Positions 25,143 to 33,484 of a stretch of DNA of 64,000 nucleotides are shown in pieces (positions within the stretch are counted from its first letter, which is position 1; each line of letters starts with the position of its first letter). The stretch is taken from the NCBI GenBank assembly GCA_001602415.1, contig CP012155.1, positions 1,178,001 to 1,242,000 on the forward strand. The letters are read 5' to 3'. The position numbers were made by a program, and so were the translations under genes. This DNA is from Bacteroidetes bacterium UKL13-3. Lineage in GTDB: Bacteria > Bacteroidota > Bacteroidia > UKL13-3. The notes under the pieces are model-generated. The model was not told the DNA's origin. It searched no databases and saw only the letters and a program-made list of their open reading frames with translations.

Positions 25143-25991
25143 ATGAAAATAATTGAATGTCCACGTGATGCCATGCAAGGGTTGCACGACTTTATTCCCA
25201 CTGAAAAAAAGATAAACTATATCAATCAACTACTGAAGGTAGGGTATGATTCGATAGATTTTGGAAGTTTTGTTTCGCCTAAAGCCATACCACAATTAGC
25301 CGATACAGCTGAGGTTTTAGTGGGTTTAGATTTATCTCACACAAAGAGTAAGTTGTTGGCCATTATTGCCAATGTAAGAGGAGCAGAGCAAGCCGTTCAA
25401 TTCAATCAAATACAGTATTTAGGTTTTCCGTTTTCTATTTCAGAAACGTTTCAACAACGCAATACTCATTCATCTATTTTGCAATCGTTGGATTCAGTGA
25501 AACGGATTCAGGAGCTTTGTTTGGCAAATGGCAAGGAGCTTGTTTTGTATATTTCAATGGGATTTGGTAATCCTTATGGCGATGAATGGAGTACAGAAAT
25601 TGCTGAAAAATGGGTGGGTGAAATGGATAATTTAGGAGTGAAAATTATTTCATTATCAGATACCATTGGGGTTGCTACTCCCGAGTCGATTTCATATTTA
25701 TTTACTAGTTTGATTCCAAGGTTTCCGCATATTGAGTTTGGAGCACACTTGCACACAACGCCAACTACTTGGAAAGAAAAAATTGAAGCCGCATACAACA
25801 GTGGATGCAAACGTTATGATGGCGCTATTAAAGGGTTTGGAGGTTGCCCTATGGCTGCCGATGAGTTAACTGGTAATATGCCAACAGAGAATTTAGTCAG
25901 TTTTTTTGAAGAGAAGAATATCGACTTGGGTTTAAATAAGGAGGCATTCAAACAATCAATGATAGCATCTTATGATGTTTTTGGTGCGTAA
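25143..25991 (+). CDS. Hydroxymethylglutaryl-CoA lyase
   Basis: A 282-residue TIM-barrel protein of the HMG-CoA lyase/DRE-TIM family. It shows ECPRDAMQGL at the N-terminus (catalytic Arg-Asp), FGSFVSPKAIPQLAD, SLSDTIGVATP, the metal histidines in GAHLHTTP and the active-site cysteine loop GFGGCPMA. The enzyme cuts HMG-CoA to acetoacetate and acetyl-CoA, the last step of leucine breakdown. No other leucine genes are adjacent. At 282 residues it lacks the N-terminal leader of mitochondrial forms. Confidence 0.88.
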   Translation: MKIIECPRDAMQGLHDFIPTEKKINYINQLLKVGYDSIDFGSFVSPKAIPQLADTAEVLVGLDLSHTKSKLLAIIANVRGAEQAVQFNQIQYLGFPFSISETFQQRNTHSSILQSLDSVKRIQELCLANGKELVLYISMGFGNPYGDEWSTEIAEKWVGEMDNLGVKIISLSDTIGVATPESISYLFTSLIPRFPHIEFGAHLHTTPTTWKEKIEAAYNSGCKRYDGAIKGFGGCPMAADELTGNMPTENLVSFFEEKNIDLGLNKEAFKQSMIASYDVFGA

Positions 25992-25999
25992 TTTTTAGA

Positions 26000-27301
26000 T
26001 TAACCGCCTCGTTCAATATTGCGCAAGGTATCTAAAAATTGTTGTGGTGTAAGATTGTATTGTTTCACTTTTCTGCGCTTACCTAACCATAAACTTGAGG
26101 GAATACCTCTTACTCTAAGTTTTTGTGTGATGTATTTATTTTTATAGGCAGCTATCCAATTTAAGTCGCTATAAGTGCCAAATATTTTAAGTTCGTATGA
26201 TTTGTTTACATCAATAAATCCAATCACTTTCACACAATCTTTAAACTCATTTGAGATGGTTCGGAGTGTTGCTGTATCTGCTGAAAAGTTTTTGGCATAA
26301 GGACCAGTATAATAAATAAACACATTGTATTTTATTAGTTTACGGAGTTTGTTGCGTTTCCCTTGCCAGTCGATATAGGCGAAGTTGGGAGCTTTTTTGC
26401 CAATAGCAAGTTTGTTGCCCATTGCTTCATCTTTAATTTCTCGAAGGGTTAAATACATTCCAGCAGCATCAATGTGAACGATTTCAAACAGTCTTCCGTT
26501 CTTCTCAAAACGCCATTCTTGTTTTTCTTTTGAAATGAGTTGCGCTCGCAATTCATCCTTGCTATCAAAAACGGTATCGGGATAATTTGCAGTAATAATT
26601 TTATCCATTTCCGGTTCGTTATACAAGCCATTGCTGTTTATATCCTGAAGGGCAATTCGAAATGAATCATCTGAAAGCCTTACAATTCCTTGTCGTGCGG
26701 TGTATCGTTGTTCTCTAAAGCCATATTCAATACCACAAAATTTTCGATCTTTATAATAAAGTTCGTAATATTCATTCAGCAAATTTTTATAGCTATATTT
26801 ATTGCTGTAATCCATACGTGATAATAATACAGCAATAGAGGCATTTACATTATCCAACCGGTTTAGCTCCAACAAAACTGATTCTTTTCGATTAAAAGGC
26901 ATAGGTACATTTACTGACGGTTCATCATCTGTAAAATTATAATTATTGTTACGGTCTATAAACAGTTTTGGAACACGTTCAGCTATGTCTACCATTAACA
27001 TGTTAACATATCCGGGATTTTGCTCGTTAGGTATTCCATTAAAAAATAAATATCCATAGGCATAACTTTTAAATCCATCGGGTTTTGTAATGCGAATTTT
27101 TTTCGACTCTCGCATACTTTCAAAGTCCAATGTTTTAATCGTGTCGTTTTGCACAAAATAGAATGGGGTAATAATTTGTGTTTTGTCAAACCGTTCATCT
27201 TTTGCCCACGAATCGAGTTTTACATATATCAAATCGTTTGATTGAGCGTACACACAATTATTTATAAACAATGCTAAAATACAGTAGATAACGTTTTTCA
27301 T
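26000..27301 (-). CDS. Exported protein with C-terminal thioredoxin-like fold lacking CxxC
   Basis: A 433-residue protein with a signal peptide (cut near VYAQ). The first 290 residues match no family I know. From about 298 the sequence looks like a TlpA/AhpC-type thioredoxin fold: GKKAPNFAYIDWQGKRNKL, then FIYYTGPYAKN where the redox CxxC would be, and the cis-proline loop RGIPSSLWLG. The active cysteines are absent, so it is not a disulfide enzyme. It begins one base after the type IX cargo gene, so the two are cotranscribed. Confidence 0.6.
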   Translation of the reverse strand: MKNVIYCILALFINNCVYAQSNDLIYVKLDSWAKDERFDKTQIITPFYFVQNDTIKTLDFESMRESKKIRITKPDGFKSYAYGYLFFNGIPNEQNPGYVNMLMVDIAERVPKLFIDRNNNYNFTDDEPSVNVPMPFNRKESVLLELNRLDNVNASIAVLLSRMDYSNKYSYKNLLNEYYELYYKDRKFCGIEYGFREQRYTARQGIVRLSDDSFRIALQDINSNGLYNEPEMDKIITANYPDTVFDSKDELRAQLISKEKQEWRFEKNGRLFEIVHIDAAGMYLTLREIKDEAMGNKLAIGKKAPNFAYIDWQGKRNKLRKLIKYNVFIYYTGPYAKNFSADTATLRTISNEFKDCVKVIGFIDVNKSYELKIFGTYSDLNWIAAYKNKYITQKLRVRGIPSSLWLGKRRKVKQYNLTPQQFLDTLRNIERGG

Positions 27302-27302
27302 T

Positions 27303-28157
27303 TTAATGCTGAATGAGAATCAGTTGTTGGCTTATTGCTGAATGTGAAATGAGTTGAATGATATATAAACCTTCGGCTAAATCGGCAGTGTGTAATTCGT
27401 AACTTCCGGTTTGAACTTCAAAATATGAAACTATTTTTTCTTGACCTGATGGTGTTATTAAACGGACAGCAACTGGTTTTTCGGTGTTGGCTTTGATAAC
27501 TACTTGGTTGTTGGCAGGGTTGGGGTAGAGGCTAAAATGTAAAGAGGTATTTTCCTTTAATCCAACAGGCCACTTCCCAAACTGAATATTATCAATATAT
27601 AGCCGAACTGTTTTACCTGTTTGCGAATCATCATTTACAATTGTTAAACTAGCCGAATCGGGTAGGGTTGCAATCCTGTAATATTGGGTGAGTGTTTTGT
27701 TGAATACATTCCATTGGATGGGAATTGAATTTCCTTGGGCAATAATTGGGAGCGTGTCGGATACATATAAAACAGTATCACGCGAGGTTCCATTCCAACG
27801 GGTAAATAAAAGAATGAATTGAGCGTGTTGCGATGTATTTTCGGGAAGATAAAGATTGTTTATACTGATGCTTTTTGGGGTATCAACAAAAGCAACAGAT
27901 TGTTGGATGATGCCGTTTTTAATGGGAGTTGAAAGTGTATCGGATTGGAGAAGCGCAAAATAATTGCCATGAAATGCTGTAAATGGAATGGCGCCAAAAT
28001 TTACAGCAGATAGTTTAGTAAGTTTACCTTGGTTTATTTTCCAAGATGATAATTTGTTCAATGAGTCAGAAAACTCAAAAGATGAATTGGGCAATTGGGC
28101 TTTGGAAATAGTCGTTCCTGATATAATAAAAATTATCGTAATAATTGTTGTACGCAT
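27303..28157 (-). CDS. Secreted protein with type IX secretion C-terminal domain
   Basis: A 284-residue protein with a signal peptide (about 1-20) and a C-terminal type A sorting domain (about 210-284): SLYPNPANNQVVI, then SYELHTADLAEGLYIIQL and a short basic-free end. The type IX system recognises this domain and anchors or releases the cargo at the cell surface. The middle is beta-rich without a family I recognise. The ATG at 28157 is preferred to TTG at 28166. gldD, gldE and a DUF4835 gene elsewhere in the window fit the presence of this secretion system. Confidence 0.85.
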   Translation of the reverse strand: MRTTIITIIFIISGTTISKAQLPNSSFEFSDSLNKLSSWKINQGKLTKLSAVNFGAIPFTAFHGNYFALLQSDTLSTPIKNGIIQQSVAFVDTPKSISINNLYLPENTSQHAQFILLFTRWNGTSRDTVLYVSDTLPIIAQGNSIPIQWNVFNKTLTQYYRIATLPDSASLTIVNDDSQTGKTVRLYIDNIQFGKWPVGLKENTSLHFSLYPNPANNQVVIKANTEKPVAVRLITPSGQEKIVSYFEVQTGSYELHTADLAEGLYIIQLISHSAISQQLILIQH

Positions 28158-28160
28158 AAG

Positions 28161-28193
28161 TTGCAAGTATACTAAACTGTATTCATAGTATTG
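28161..28193. repeat. Direct repeat flanking a small lipoprotein operon (left copy)
   Basis: Shares TTGCAAGTATACT exactly, and 27 of 33 bases overall, with 29932-29964. On the minus strand it reads TATACTTG just before the ATG of the type IX cargo gene, so it may also hold that gene's -7 box (one mismatch). Confidence 0.5.
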
Positions 28194-28308
28194 TTTATGG
28201 TATTAGTTGTTTTAAAGTGTTTCATTCATTACAGATTCTCATATCTATTTTTAGTTGTTTAAGGATATTGGTAAATTAAATCGTCTATAAATCAAATACT
28301 TGCAATAA

Positions 28309-28346
28309 TTTTCTTGCATATATATATATACATATATTCAAGAAAA
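28309..28346 (+). repeat. Long AT-rich hairpin in a leader
   Basis: Arms TTTTCTTG (28309-28316) and CAAGAAAA (28339-28346) enclose an alternating TA tract that can pair further. It lies 15 bases before the ATG at 28362 and could form a cruciform in DNA or block the leader in RNA. Confidence 0.6.
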
Positions 28347-28361
28347 TGATTAAACAATAAG

Positions 28362-28940
28362 ATGACTAAGTATTTGAAATTTGGTATTCCATTGTATGTA
28401 CTAACTCTAGTACTATCCTCAAAAATGTGTACTAATTCAGAAGCAAATGCCTCGGCAACTTTTAGAAATCCATTGGAGAAAGGTTACTTCCAGTTAGAAG
28501 GACTTGGTCGGGATTTATGTGGTTTATATTACGATAAACATACAAGATTAAACATTGAAATTACTATCTTTGTTAAAGATGCTACAACGGGTAACCTCAT
28601 AAAATGGGTTGCACCAAATGGACAAGCTAATCCAGCAAATTACACTAAAGCACATTTGGTATCAGCAGGTACTTTGGGACTTAATGCCAATTGTATATTT
28701 AGTGCTGTTCCTGGTGATAAAGAATTTGAAGTGCAAATAAAAGTAATAGGCGATTGTTGTAAGTATTATGGTGAATGTATGAGTAATGGTTCTAGGTATT
28801 GGAAACGAACTGTTTTTGAAGGAAAAGAGTACAAGTTGCTCTATCAAGACGTCAACAAAAATGGATATTGTATTTTTAGTCTCGGTCTTCGCGATTCGGG
28901 TAAAGGTGAAGATAATGGTGATACTCCTTGCAGAATATAA
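28362..28940 (+). CDS. Exported cysteine-containing protein (unrecognised)
   Basis: A 192-residue protein I do not recognise. It has an N-terminal hydrophobic segment (about 5-20) followed by a cysteine (SKMC), which could be a poor lipobox, and then a beta-rich body with further cysteines (DLCGL, NANCIF, GDCCKYYGEC, GYCIF, TPCRI) that may form disulfides outside the cell. The next gene, 31 bases downstream on the same strand, encodes a lipoprotein. A long AT hairpin precedes the start and direct repeats flank the pair. Confidence 0.65.
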   Translation: MTKYLKFGIPLYVLTLVLSSKMCTNSEANASATFRNPLEKGYFQLEGLGRDLCGLYYDKHTRLNIEITIFVKDATTGNLIKWVAPNGQANPANYTKAHLVSAGTLGLNANCIFSAVPGDKEFEVQIKVIGDCCKYYGECMSNGSRYWKRTVFEGKEYKLLYQDVNKNGYCIFSLGLRDSGKGEDNGDTPCRI

Positions 28941-28971
28941 AATTAAGGATTTTAAAAATAATCAAATAAAA

Positions 28972-29820
28972 ATGACGAGAACAATAGTAGTCATATTAGC
29001 TTTAATCAGTTTAGGCAATATTAGTTGCAAAAAAGATACACAAGCGCTGCCACAAAATAAAAATGTGACAAAAAAAGAGACAAGTAGTATGTATAGTGCC
29101 TTATTTGGCGGGAGTTTGTTTTACGATGGTTTGATTCAATACAGAGCTGATTGTGAGAGTAGAAGGGATACAGCAGGGAATATTCATCAGTCTGTTTATT
29201 ATCTTGGAACAGGGAATTTTTATGATAATTTAGTTACGCAAGGTTTAAATGTTGGAAATGTTAGTTGGGGGGGCATTATTCTTACTCCCGATTCAGCAAG
29301 ATATGGTCGATGGACTTACCAATTCGACAATAGTCACTATTCTAATCCAATAAACAATACTCAGTTTGGAAGTAATACTGACTTCTCAATTGCAGGAGGT
29401 TCAGCTTACGCTAACTCAATTATTAGTATGTATGTGCCTGATGAAATTTATCTGGATCCAGAACCCTGGTCTTGTTCATCACCAGTTATTTATAATAGTA
29501 AACTTCCTAAAACAATATATTGGAATAGTGACCCTAATAATCAAAATGGGGTGGTTATAGTGATTGAATACAATGGCTTTAGATCAAACCTGAAAAATGC
29601 AACGTATAGCGATGCTTCATTTTTTAATCCTCCAATTTATGTTCCTGACAATGGTCATTTTGATATTAATTCAAGCGTACTCGTCAATATGCCTTTGGGT
29701 TCAATTATTACAGTTCATTTGGGCAGGGCAAATCAGGAGGATATAATTGATGCGAATGGGAAAGTTGTAGTTGTAACAGCAATTGCTGAAACCAAAGTTG
29801 ATTATAATTATGAGCCTTAG
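28972..29820 (+). CDS. Lipoprotein (unrecognised)
   Basis: A 282-residue lipoprotein with signal MTRTIVVILALISLGNISC and a lysine-rich stretch after the cysteine. The body is rich in N, S, G, Y and short strands, typical of a surface beta protein, but fits no family I know. The start at 28972 is chosen because it gives the lipoprotein signal; the frame is open for 62 codons further upstream over the preceding gene. It probably works with the 192-aa protein encoded just before it. Confidence 0.7.
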   Translation: MTRTIVVILALISLGNISCKKDTQALPQNKNVTKKETSSMYSALFGGSLFYDGLIQYRADCESRRDTAGNIHQSVYYLGTGNFYDNLVTQGLNVGNVSWGGIILTPDSARYGRWTYQFDNSHYSNPINNTQFGSNTDFSIAGGSAYANSIISMYVPDEIYLDPEPWSCSSPVIYNSKLPKTIYWNSDPNNQNGVVIVIEYNGFRSNLKNATYSDASFFNPPIYVPDNGHFDINSSVLVNMPLGSIITVHLGRANQEDIIDANGKVVVVTAIAETKVDYNYEP

Positions 29821-29931
29821 TCGAGGTGTGGTTGTATGCTCCTTATGATTTGGTGCCATTTCAATCGCTACCAGAAAAATTTTAACATTTAATCTGCACT
29901 TAAACCTAAATCTTTAACATATTGCAAGTAT

Positions 29932-29964
29932 ACTCAACTCTATCCAAACTCTTGATATGATAAC
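29932..29964. repeat. Direct repeat flanking a small lipoprotein operon (right copy)
   Basis: Second copy of the TTGCAAGTATACT element, 1.77 kb from the first, in the same orientation. On the minus strand it again reads TATACTTGCAA followed closely by ATG, but that frame stops after four codons. Confidence 0.5.
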
Positions 29965-30033
29965 AAGGTCATAAAAAGTGGAACTCACTACGCATTGAAT
30001 CATCTTGAGTTCAACTTGAATTCATCTTGCTTA

Positions 30034-30065
30034 ATTGTGTGGCTAGAAAAGATACCTTACATTTG
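30034..30065 (+). promoter_or_regulatory. Promoter of the cystathionine beta-synthase gene
   Basis: ATTG (30034-30037), 20 bases, then TACATTTG (30058-30065). This matches the Bacteroidota TTTG-N19-21-TAnnTTTG layout with one mismatch in the -33 box. The ATG follows five bases later. Confidence 0.6.
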
Positions 30066-30070
30066 CCGCC

Positions 30071-31432
30071 ATGTGGTATAAAAACGTATTAGAAACTATA
30101 GGCAACACACCTATCGTTCAATTGAATAAAATTACAAAAGATTTGCCTTGCACTGTTCTTGCAAAAATTGAAACAGGTAATCCCGGCAATTCTATCAAAG
30201 ATCGTATGGCTCTTAAAATGATTGAGGAGGCTGAGAAAGATGGTAGGTTAAAACCCGGTTATACGATTATTGAAGGAACGAGTGGCAATACAGGAATGGG
30301 GCTGGCAATTGCATCCGTTATAAAAGGGTATCGTTGTATTTTTACAACTACTGATAAACAATCGCGCGAAAAGGTTGATGCATTAAAGGCTTTTGGAGCC
30401 GATGTCATTGTTTGTCCTACCGATGTTGATCCGGAAGATCCACGTTCATACTATTCTGTTTCATCTCGTTTGGAAACAGAAATTCCCAATTCGTGGAAAC
30501 CCAATCAATATGATAATTTATCTAATTCCCTCGCTCATTATGAACAAACGGGGCCCGAAATTTGGGAACAAACCGAAGGTAAAATTACGCACCTTGTTGT
30601 TGGTGTTGGTACCGGTGGAACTATTTGTGGAACGGGTAAGTACTTAAAAGAAAAAAATCCAAACATCAAAGTGTTGGGAATTGATACGTACGGTTCGGTA
30701 TTTAAAAAGTATAAAGAGACGGGTATTTTAGATAAGAATGAAATTTATCCATACATAACCGAGGGGATTGGAGAAGATTTTTTGCCTAAGAATGTTGATT
30801 TTAGCATCATTGATCATTTTGAGAAAGTAACAGATAAAGATGCAGCTGTGATGACCCGCAGAATTCCACGTGAAGAGGGTATTTTTGTTGGGAATTCAGC
30901 AGGTTCTGCAATGGCGGGAATCATGCAAATGCGTCACATGTTTAAAAAGGATGATGTGGTAGTTGTTATTTTTCACGATCATGGAACACGTTATTTAGGA
31001 AAGATGTTTAATGATGATTGGATGCGCGACCGCGGGTTTTTGATTAACGATCAGCCAAAAGCGATTGAATTAATTGAGCGTCACAAACACTTGAAATTAG
31101 TTACCGTCAATGAAAGTGAAGTGATACATGATGTGGTGACTAGAATGCGCAAGTACGATATTTCCCAAATTCCGGTGGTAAATGATGCAGGTGAATTTAT
31201 TGGATCTTTAAACGATTCACATTTGTTTAGCCAACTCATCGAACATCCAGAACTCAAATCGGATAAAGTACAAAAAGTTATTCAGGCTCCTTTCCCCTTT
31301 GTTCATCATGAGGCAACATTGGATGAAGTATCCAAATTAATTACCAAGGAAAATAATGCTGTGATGGTTAAATCATTGGGTGGTGATATACATATTATTA
31401 CCAAACAGGATGTAATTGATGCTGTAGCGTAG
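30071..31432 (+). CDS. Cystathionine beta-synthase (PLP enzyme with CBS domains)
   Basis: A 453-residue enzyme. The PLP-dependent fold type II domain (1-320) has the Schiff-base lysine K43 in GNSIKDRM, the substrate loop EGTSGNTGMG and the phosphate loop GVGTGGTICGTG. Two CBS motifs (about 335-453) form a regulatory pair. It condenses serine (or O-acetylserine) with homocysteine or sulfide. The length and CBS pair favour cystathionine beta-synthase over cysteine synthase; such enzymes can also release H2S, but this gene is far from the persulfide cluster. Its promoter and terminator define a single-gene unit. Confidence 0.9.
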   Translation: MWYKNVLETIGNTPIVQLNKITKDLPCTVLAKIETGNPGNSIKDRMALKMIEEAEKDGRLKPGYTIIEGTSGNTGMGLAIASVIKGYRCIFTTTDKQSREKVDALKAFGADVIVCPTDVDPEDPRSYYSVSSRLETEIPNSWKPNQYDNLSNSLAHYEQTGPEIWEQTEGKITHLVVGVGTGGTICGTGKYLKEKNPNIKVLGIDTYGSVFKKYKETGILDKNEIYPYITEGIGEDFLPKNVDFSIIDHFEKVTDKDAAVMTRRIPREEGIFVGNSAGSAMAGIMQMRHMFKKDDVVVVIFHDHGTRYLGKMFNDDWMRDRGFLINDQPKAIELIERHKHLKLVTVNESEVIHDVVTRMRKYDISQIPVVNDAGEFIGSLNDSHLFSQLIEHPELKSDKVQKVIQAPFPFVHHEATLDEVSKLITKENNAVMVKSLGGDIHIITKQDVIDAVA

Positions 31433-31457
31433 ATAAAATTAACATTCTCTAAACAAG

Positions 31458-31491
31458 AACGGCTGTTTCAAATCAATGAAACAGCCGTTTT
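31458..31491 (+). terminator. Intrinsic terminator of the cystathionine beta-synthase gene
   Basis: Perfect 13-bp arms starting AACGGCTGTTTCA with a 6-base loop (31458-31489), then a short T-run. The opposite strand also has TTGTTT, so it may help end the convergent gene. Confidence 0.85.
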
Positions 31492-31512
31492 GCTATCAAA
31501 ACAATCTAACCA

Positions 31513-32364
31513 CTAATTTTTCAATTTACATAGCAATCCCAAACCGGTGAGTTCTTCTCCTTTAACCGGAAATACTCCCGACTGTTCGCTAAACTCCATT
31601 AGGATAGAATAGGTTTTTTGTAGGGTTTCAAAGAATCTTTTTTTCTCAATAAACGAAAACGGATAAGCTACAATTCTGTCCTCAACACCTTCCGGAAGTT
31701 GATAAGTGCCGTTCCAACTCAGGCTATATTTGTGAATAACAGTAACATCTTTTTTATTTGAAAGTGCCAAACGATGAAAGAAAATAAAATCAGCCTTGCA
31801 AGAGGTAATAAAATCCAAAAACTCCCAAGGTTTATCTACACATTGAAGCACTCCTGAAGCATATACCATATCAATATGTCCTGCTTCTTTTATCGTATCG
31901 GCTAGGTTGTCTCTAAAACGTAATTCCCCATTTTCGAGTGACTTTCCATAATTACACATTGCAGGGGTTTCAACCACATACCAATTCAATTCTATATCTG
32001 GAGCAAGCAATTTGCGTTTAAAGAAATAATGACGTCCACATCCTCCTCCTAAATCAATCACCGTAATTTTCTTTTTGTTAATAAATGCAATCAGACTTAC
32101 AAGTCCTTTGAGGTCAACATCCGAAATTTTTATGTAATCAGGTTGTTCTAGTTCTTCTTTTATTTTTTTTGTGCGAAGAAATTCTAGCTTCACAATATTG
32201 TCAAGTTCATAGCCATCAGGATTCTCTGTGTCTTGCATGGCTTCTTGATATGAACTGTATGTCTTTCTCTCACTTGGGTCCAAAGCAAGTATCTTCACAA
32301 CAGATTTCGTAATCACTGGTGGAACCCAATCTTTGAGTATGTTTTTGTAGTTATAGAGTTTCAT
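31513..32364 (-). CDS. TIGR04325-like (LIC12133-type) putative methyltransferase
   Basis: A 283-residue protein. Residues 30-65 have YSSYQEAMQDTENPDGYE, the entry region of TIGR04325 proteins; motif I is VIDLGGGCGRHYFF (about 100-113), followed by WYVVETPAMC. It is a class I SAM-dependent methyltransferase. Family members often lie in surface-polysaccharide loci, but here it stands alone, so its substrate is open. Convergent with the cystathionine beta-synthase gene across a terminator. Confidence 0.72.
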   Translation of the reverse strand: MKLYNYKNILKDWVPPVITKSVVKILALDPSERKTYSSYQEAMQDTENPDGYELDNIVKLEFLRTKKIKEELEQPDYIKISDVDLKGLVSLIAFINKKKITVIDLGGGCGRHYFFKRKLLAPDIELNWYVVETPAMCNYGKSLENGELRFRDNLADTIKEAGHIDMVYASGVLQCVDKPWEFLDFITSCKADFIFFHRLALSNKKDVTVIHKYSLSWNGTYQLPEGVEDRIVAYPFSFIEKKRFFETLQKTYSILMEFSEQSGVFPVKGEELTGLGLLCKLKN

Positions 32365-32513
32365 ATATCATTTTATTGTGGGTTAAAAAATAGTAAATCG
32401 TTATTATATCAGGATAACATAAAGCTTTAACTGTTGTTTATGAAATTATAAAACAGACTTTAACCTTTACATTATTCCGCAAAGCAAGGAATTAATTAAT
32501 TAATTAAAACAAG

Positions 32514-32744
32514 TTATAACTTGTTTTTGTTGAACACATAATTTGGATTTTCAAAGTCGAGTAAAAACAATACAGTAACATAAAGGGCTTTGGCAACTTT
32601 ATAAAGTGTATCGTATGATGCGTTTCCTGCTCTCCGCTCAATTTGTCCGTATGCGGAGGGGCTCATATTGCAGCGACAGGCTACTTCTTCCTGCGTTAAT
32701 TTGTTGGAATCTCGTATTTTTCGAATGCGAATTGCTAGTTGCAT
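32514..32744 (-). CDS. XRE-family helix-turn-helix regulator
   Basis: A 76-residue protein that is nearly all one HTH_3 domain: LTQEEVACRCNMSPSAYGQIERR is the helix-turn-helix, with YDTLYKVAKAL after it. Such small regulators bind operators as dimers and often control their own operon. It is encoded eight bases after the acidic 213-aa protein, in the same direction, as in toxin-antitoxin or small stress modules. Confidence 0.85.
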   Translation of the reverse strand: MQLAIRIRKIRDSNKLTQEEVACRCNMSPSAYGQIERRAGNASYDTLYKVAKALYVTVLFLLDFENPNYVFNKNKL

Positions 32745-32752
32745 AAAAAGTT

Positions 32753-33394
32753 TTAAACCTGCTTGTAACTCATTAAACAGGCTAATAAGCTGCGTTCAAT
32801 TGGTGTTATTTGCGTATATATATCTTGGCTAATTGAGGTACTGTCTGTATACTGAAAAAACAACACAATGGGAACAAACAATTCTTTTATTTCGGATGAA
32901 GGAAGAATGTTTTGCTCAATGGCTCTGATACTTTCCATTTCCGCTTCACCTACTTCTTGGTGTTCAATTAAAGGCTCATAAATACGGTGTTCATCTTGAA
33001 ATTCATCTTCATCTACCAATAAAAATTCATGTAAAAAATCTTCAAGTGAAATAGGCGATTCTGTTTCTTTTGACTCGCTGATGTACAGAAATAAATTTAG
33101 CAATTCTGTGCCTCTTTCAATGGTTTTATCTTCAATATCTAACCACTCTTTAGTATCAAAATAATCTTCGTCCTGTTGGTTGTTTTCTAAGTGGTGAACC
33201 ATCAACAAATCAAACATATATTCGGCAACATCATTCAATACATGGTGTTGGTCTATTAATTGGTCGAAGTCTTTTACTTTGGTCAGAAAATCATCTGAGT
33301 TGGTGAATAAATTTTCGAATGCGCTAAAAGCTTGTTTGCTAACGCCTTCATGATGCTGAAGCAATGCCTCCAGTGCTTGTACAGATGAACTCAT
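32753..33394 (-). CDS. Acidic helical protein paired with an XRE regulator (unrecognised)
   Basis: A 213-residue, very acidic, leucine-rich protein without signal peptide or membrane segment. I do not recognise it. Clusters such as DEDEFQDEH and many glutamates suggest a soluble helical bundle. It directly precedes the XRE regulator gene by eight bases. Its leader holds a perfect tandem of the 9-mer ACTTAATCA (sense strand). A role linked to the regulator, as partner or target, is the only contextual clue. Confidence 0.7.
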   Translation of the reverse strand: MSSSVQALEALLQHHEGVSKQAFSAFENLFTNSDDFLTKVKDFDQLIDQHHVLNDVAEYMFDLLMVHHLENNQQDEDYFDTKEWLDIEDKTIERGTELLNLFLYISESKETESPISLEDFLHEFLLVDEDEFQDEHRIYEPLIEHQEVGEAEMESIRAIEQNILPSSEIKELFVPIVLFFQYTDSTSISQDIYTQITPIERSLLACLMSYKQV

Positions 33395-33411
33395 GTTATT
33401 GGTTTATTTGG

Positions 33412-33429
33412 TGATTAAGTTGATTAAGT
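33412..33429 (-). repeat. Tandem 9-mer ACTTAATCA x2 in a leader
   Basis: Two adjacent perfect copies (TGATTAAGT on the plus strand), 18-35 bases upstream of the ATG at 33394. The same 9-mer in the same sense lies just upstream of the cupin gene at 40774. Confidence 0.6.
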
Positions 33430-33484
33430 AATTATGTTATTAAGATAGTGGGCTTGGATAAACTCAGCCCGATAAATTATTAGG

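Noticed and set aside
28786-28971. Upstream extension of the lipoprotein ORF over the preceding gene
   Set aside because: It overlaps a better-supported reading frame, and the ATG at 28972 gives a proper lipoprotein signal.
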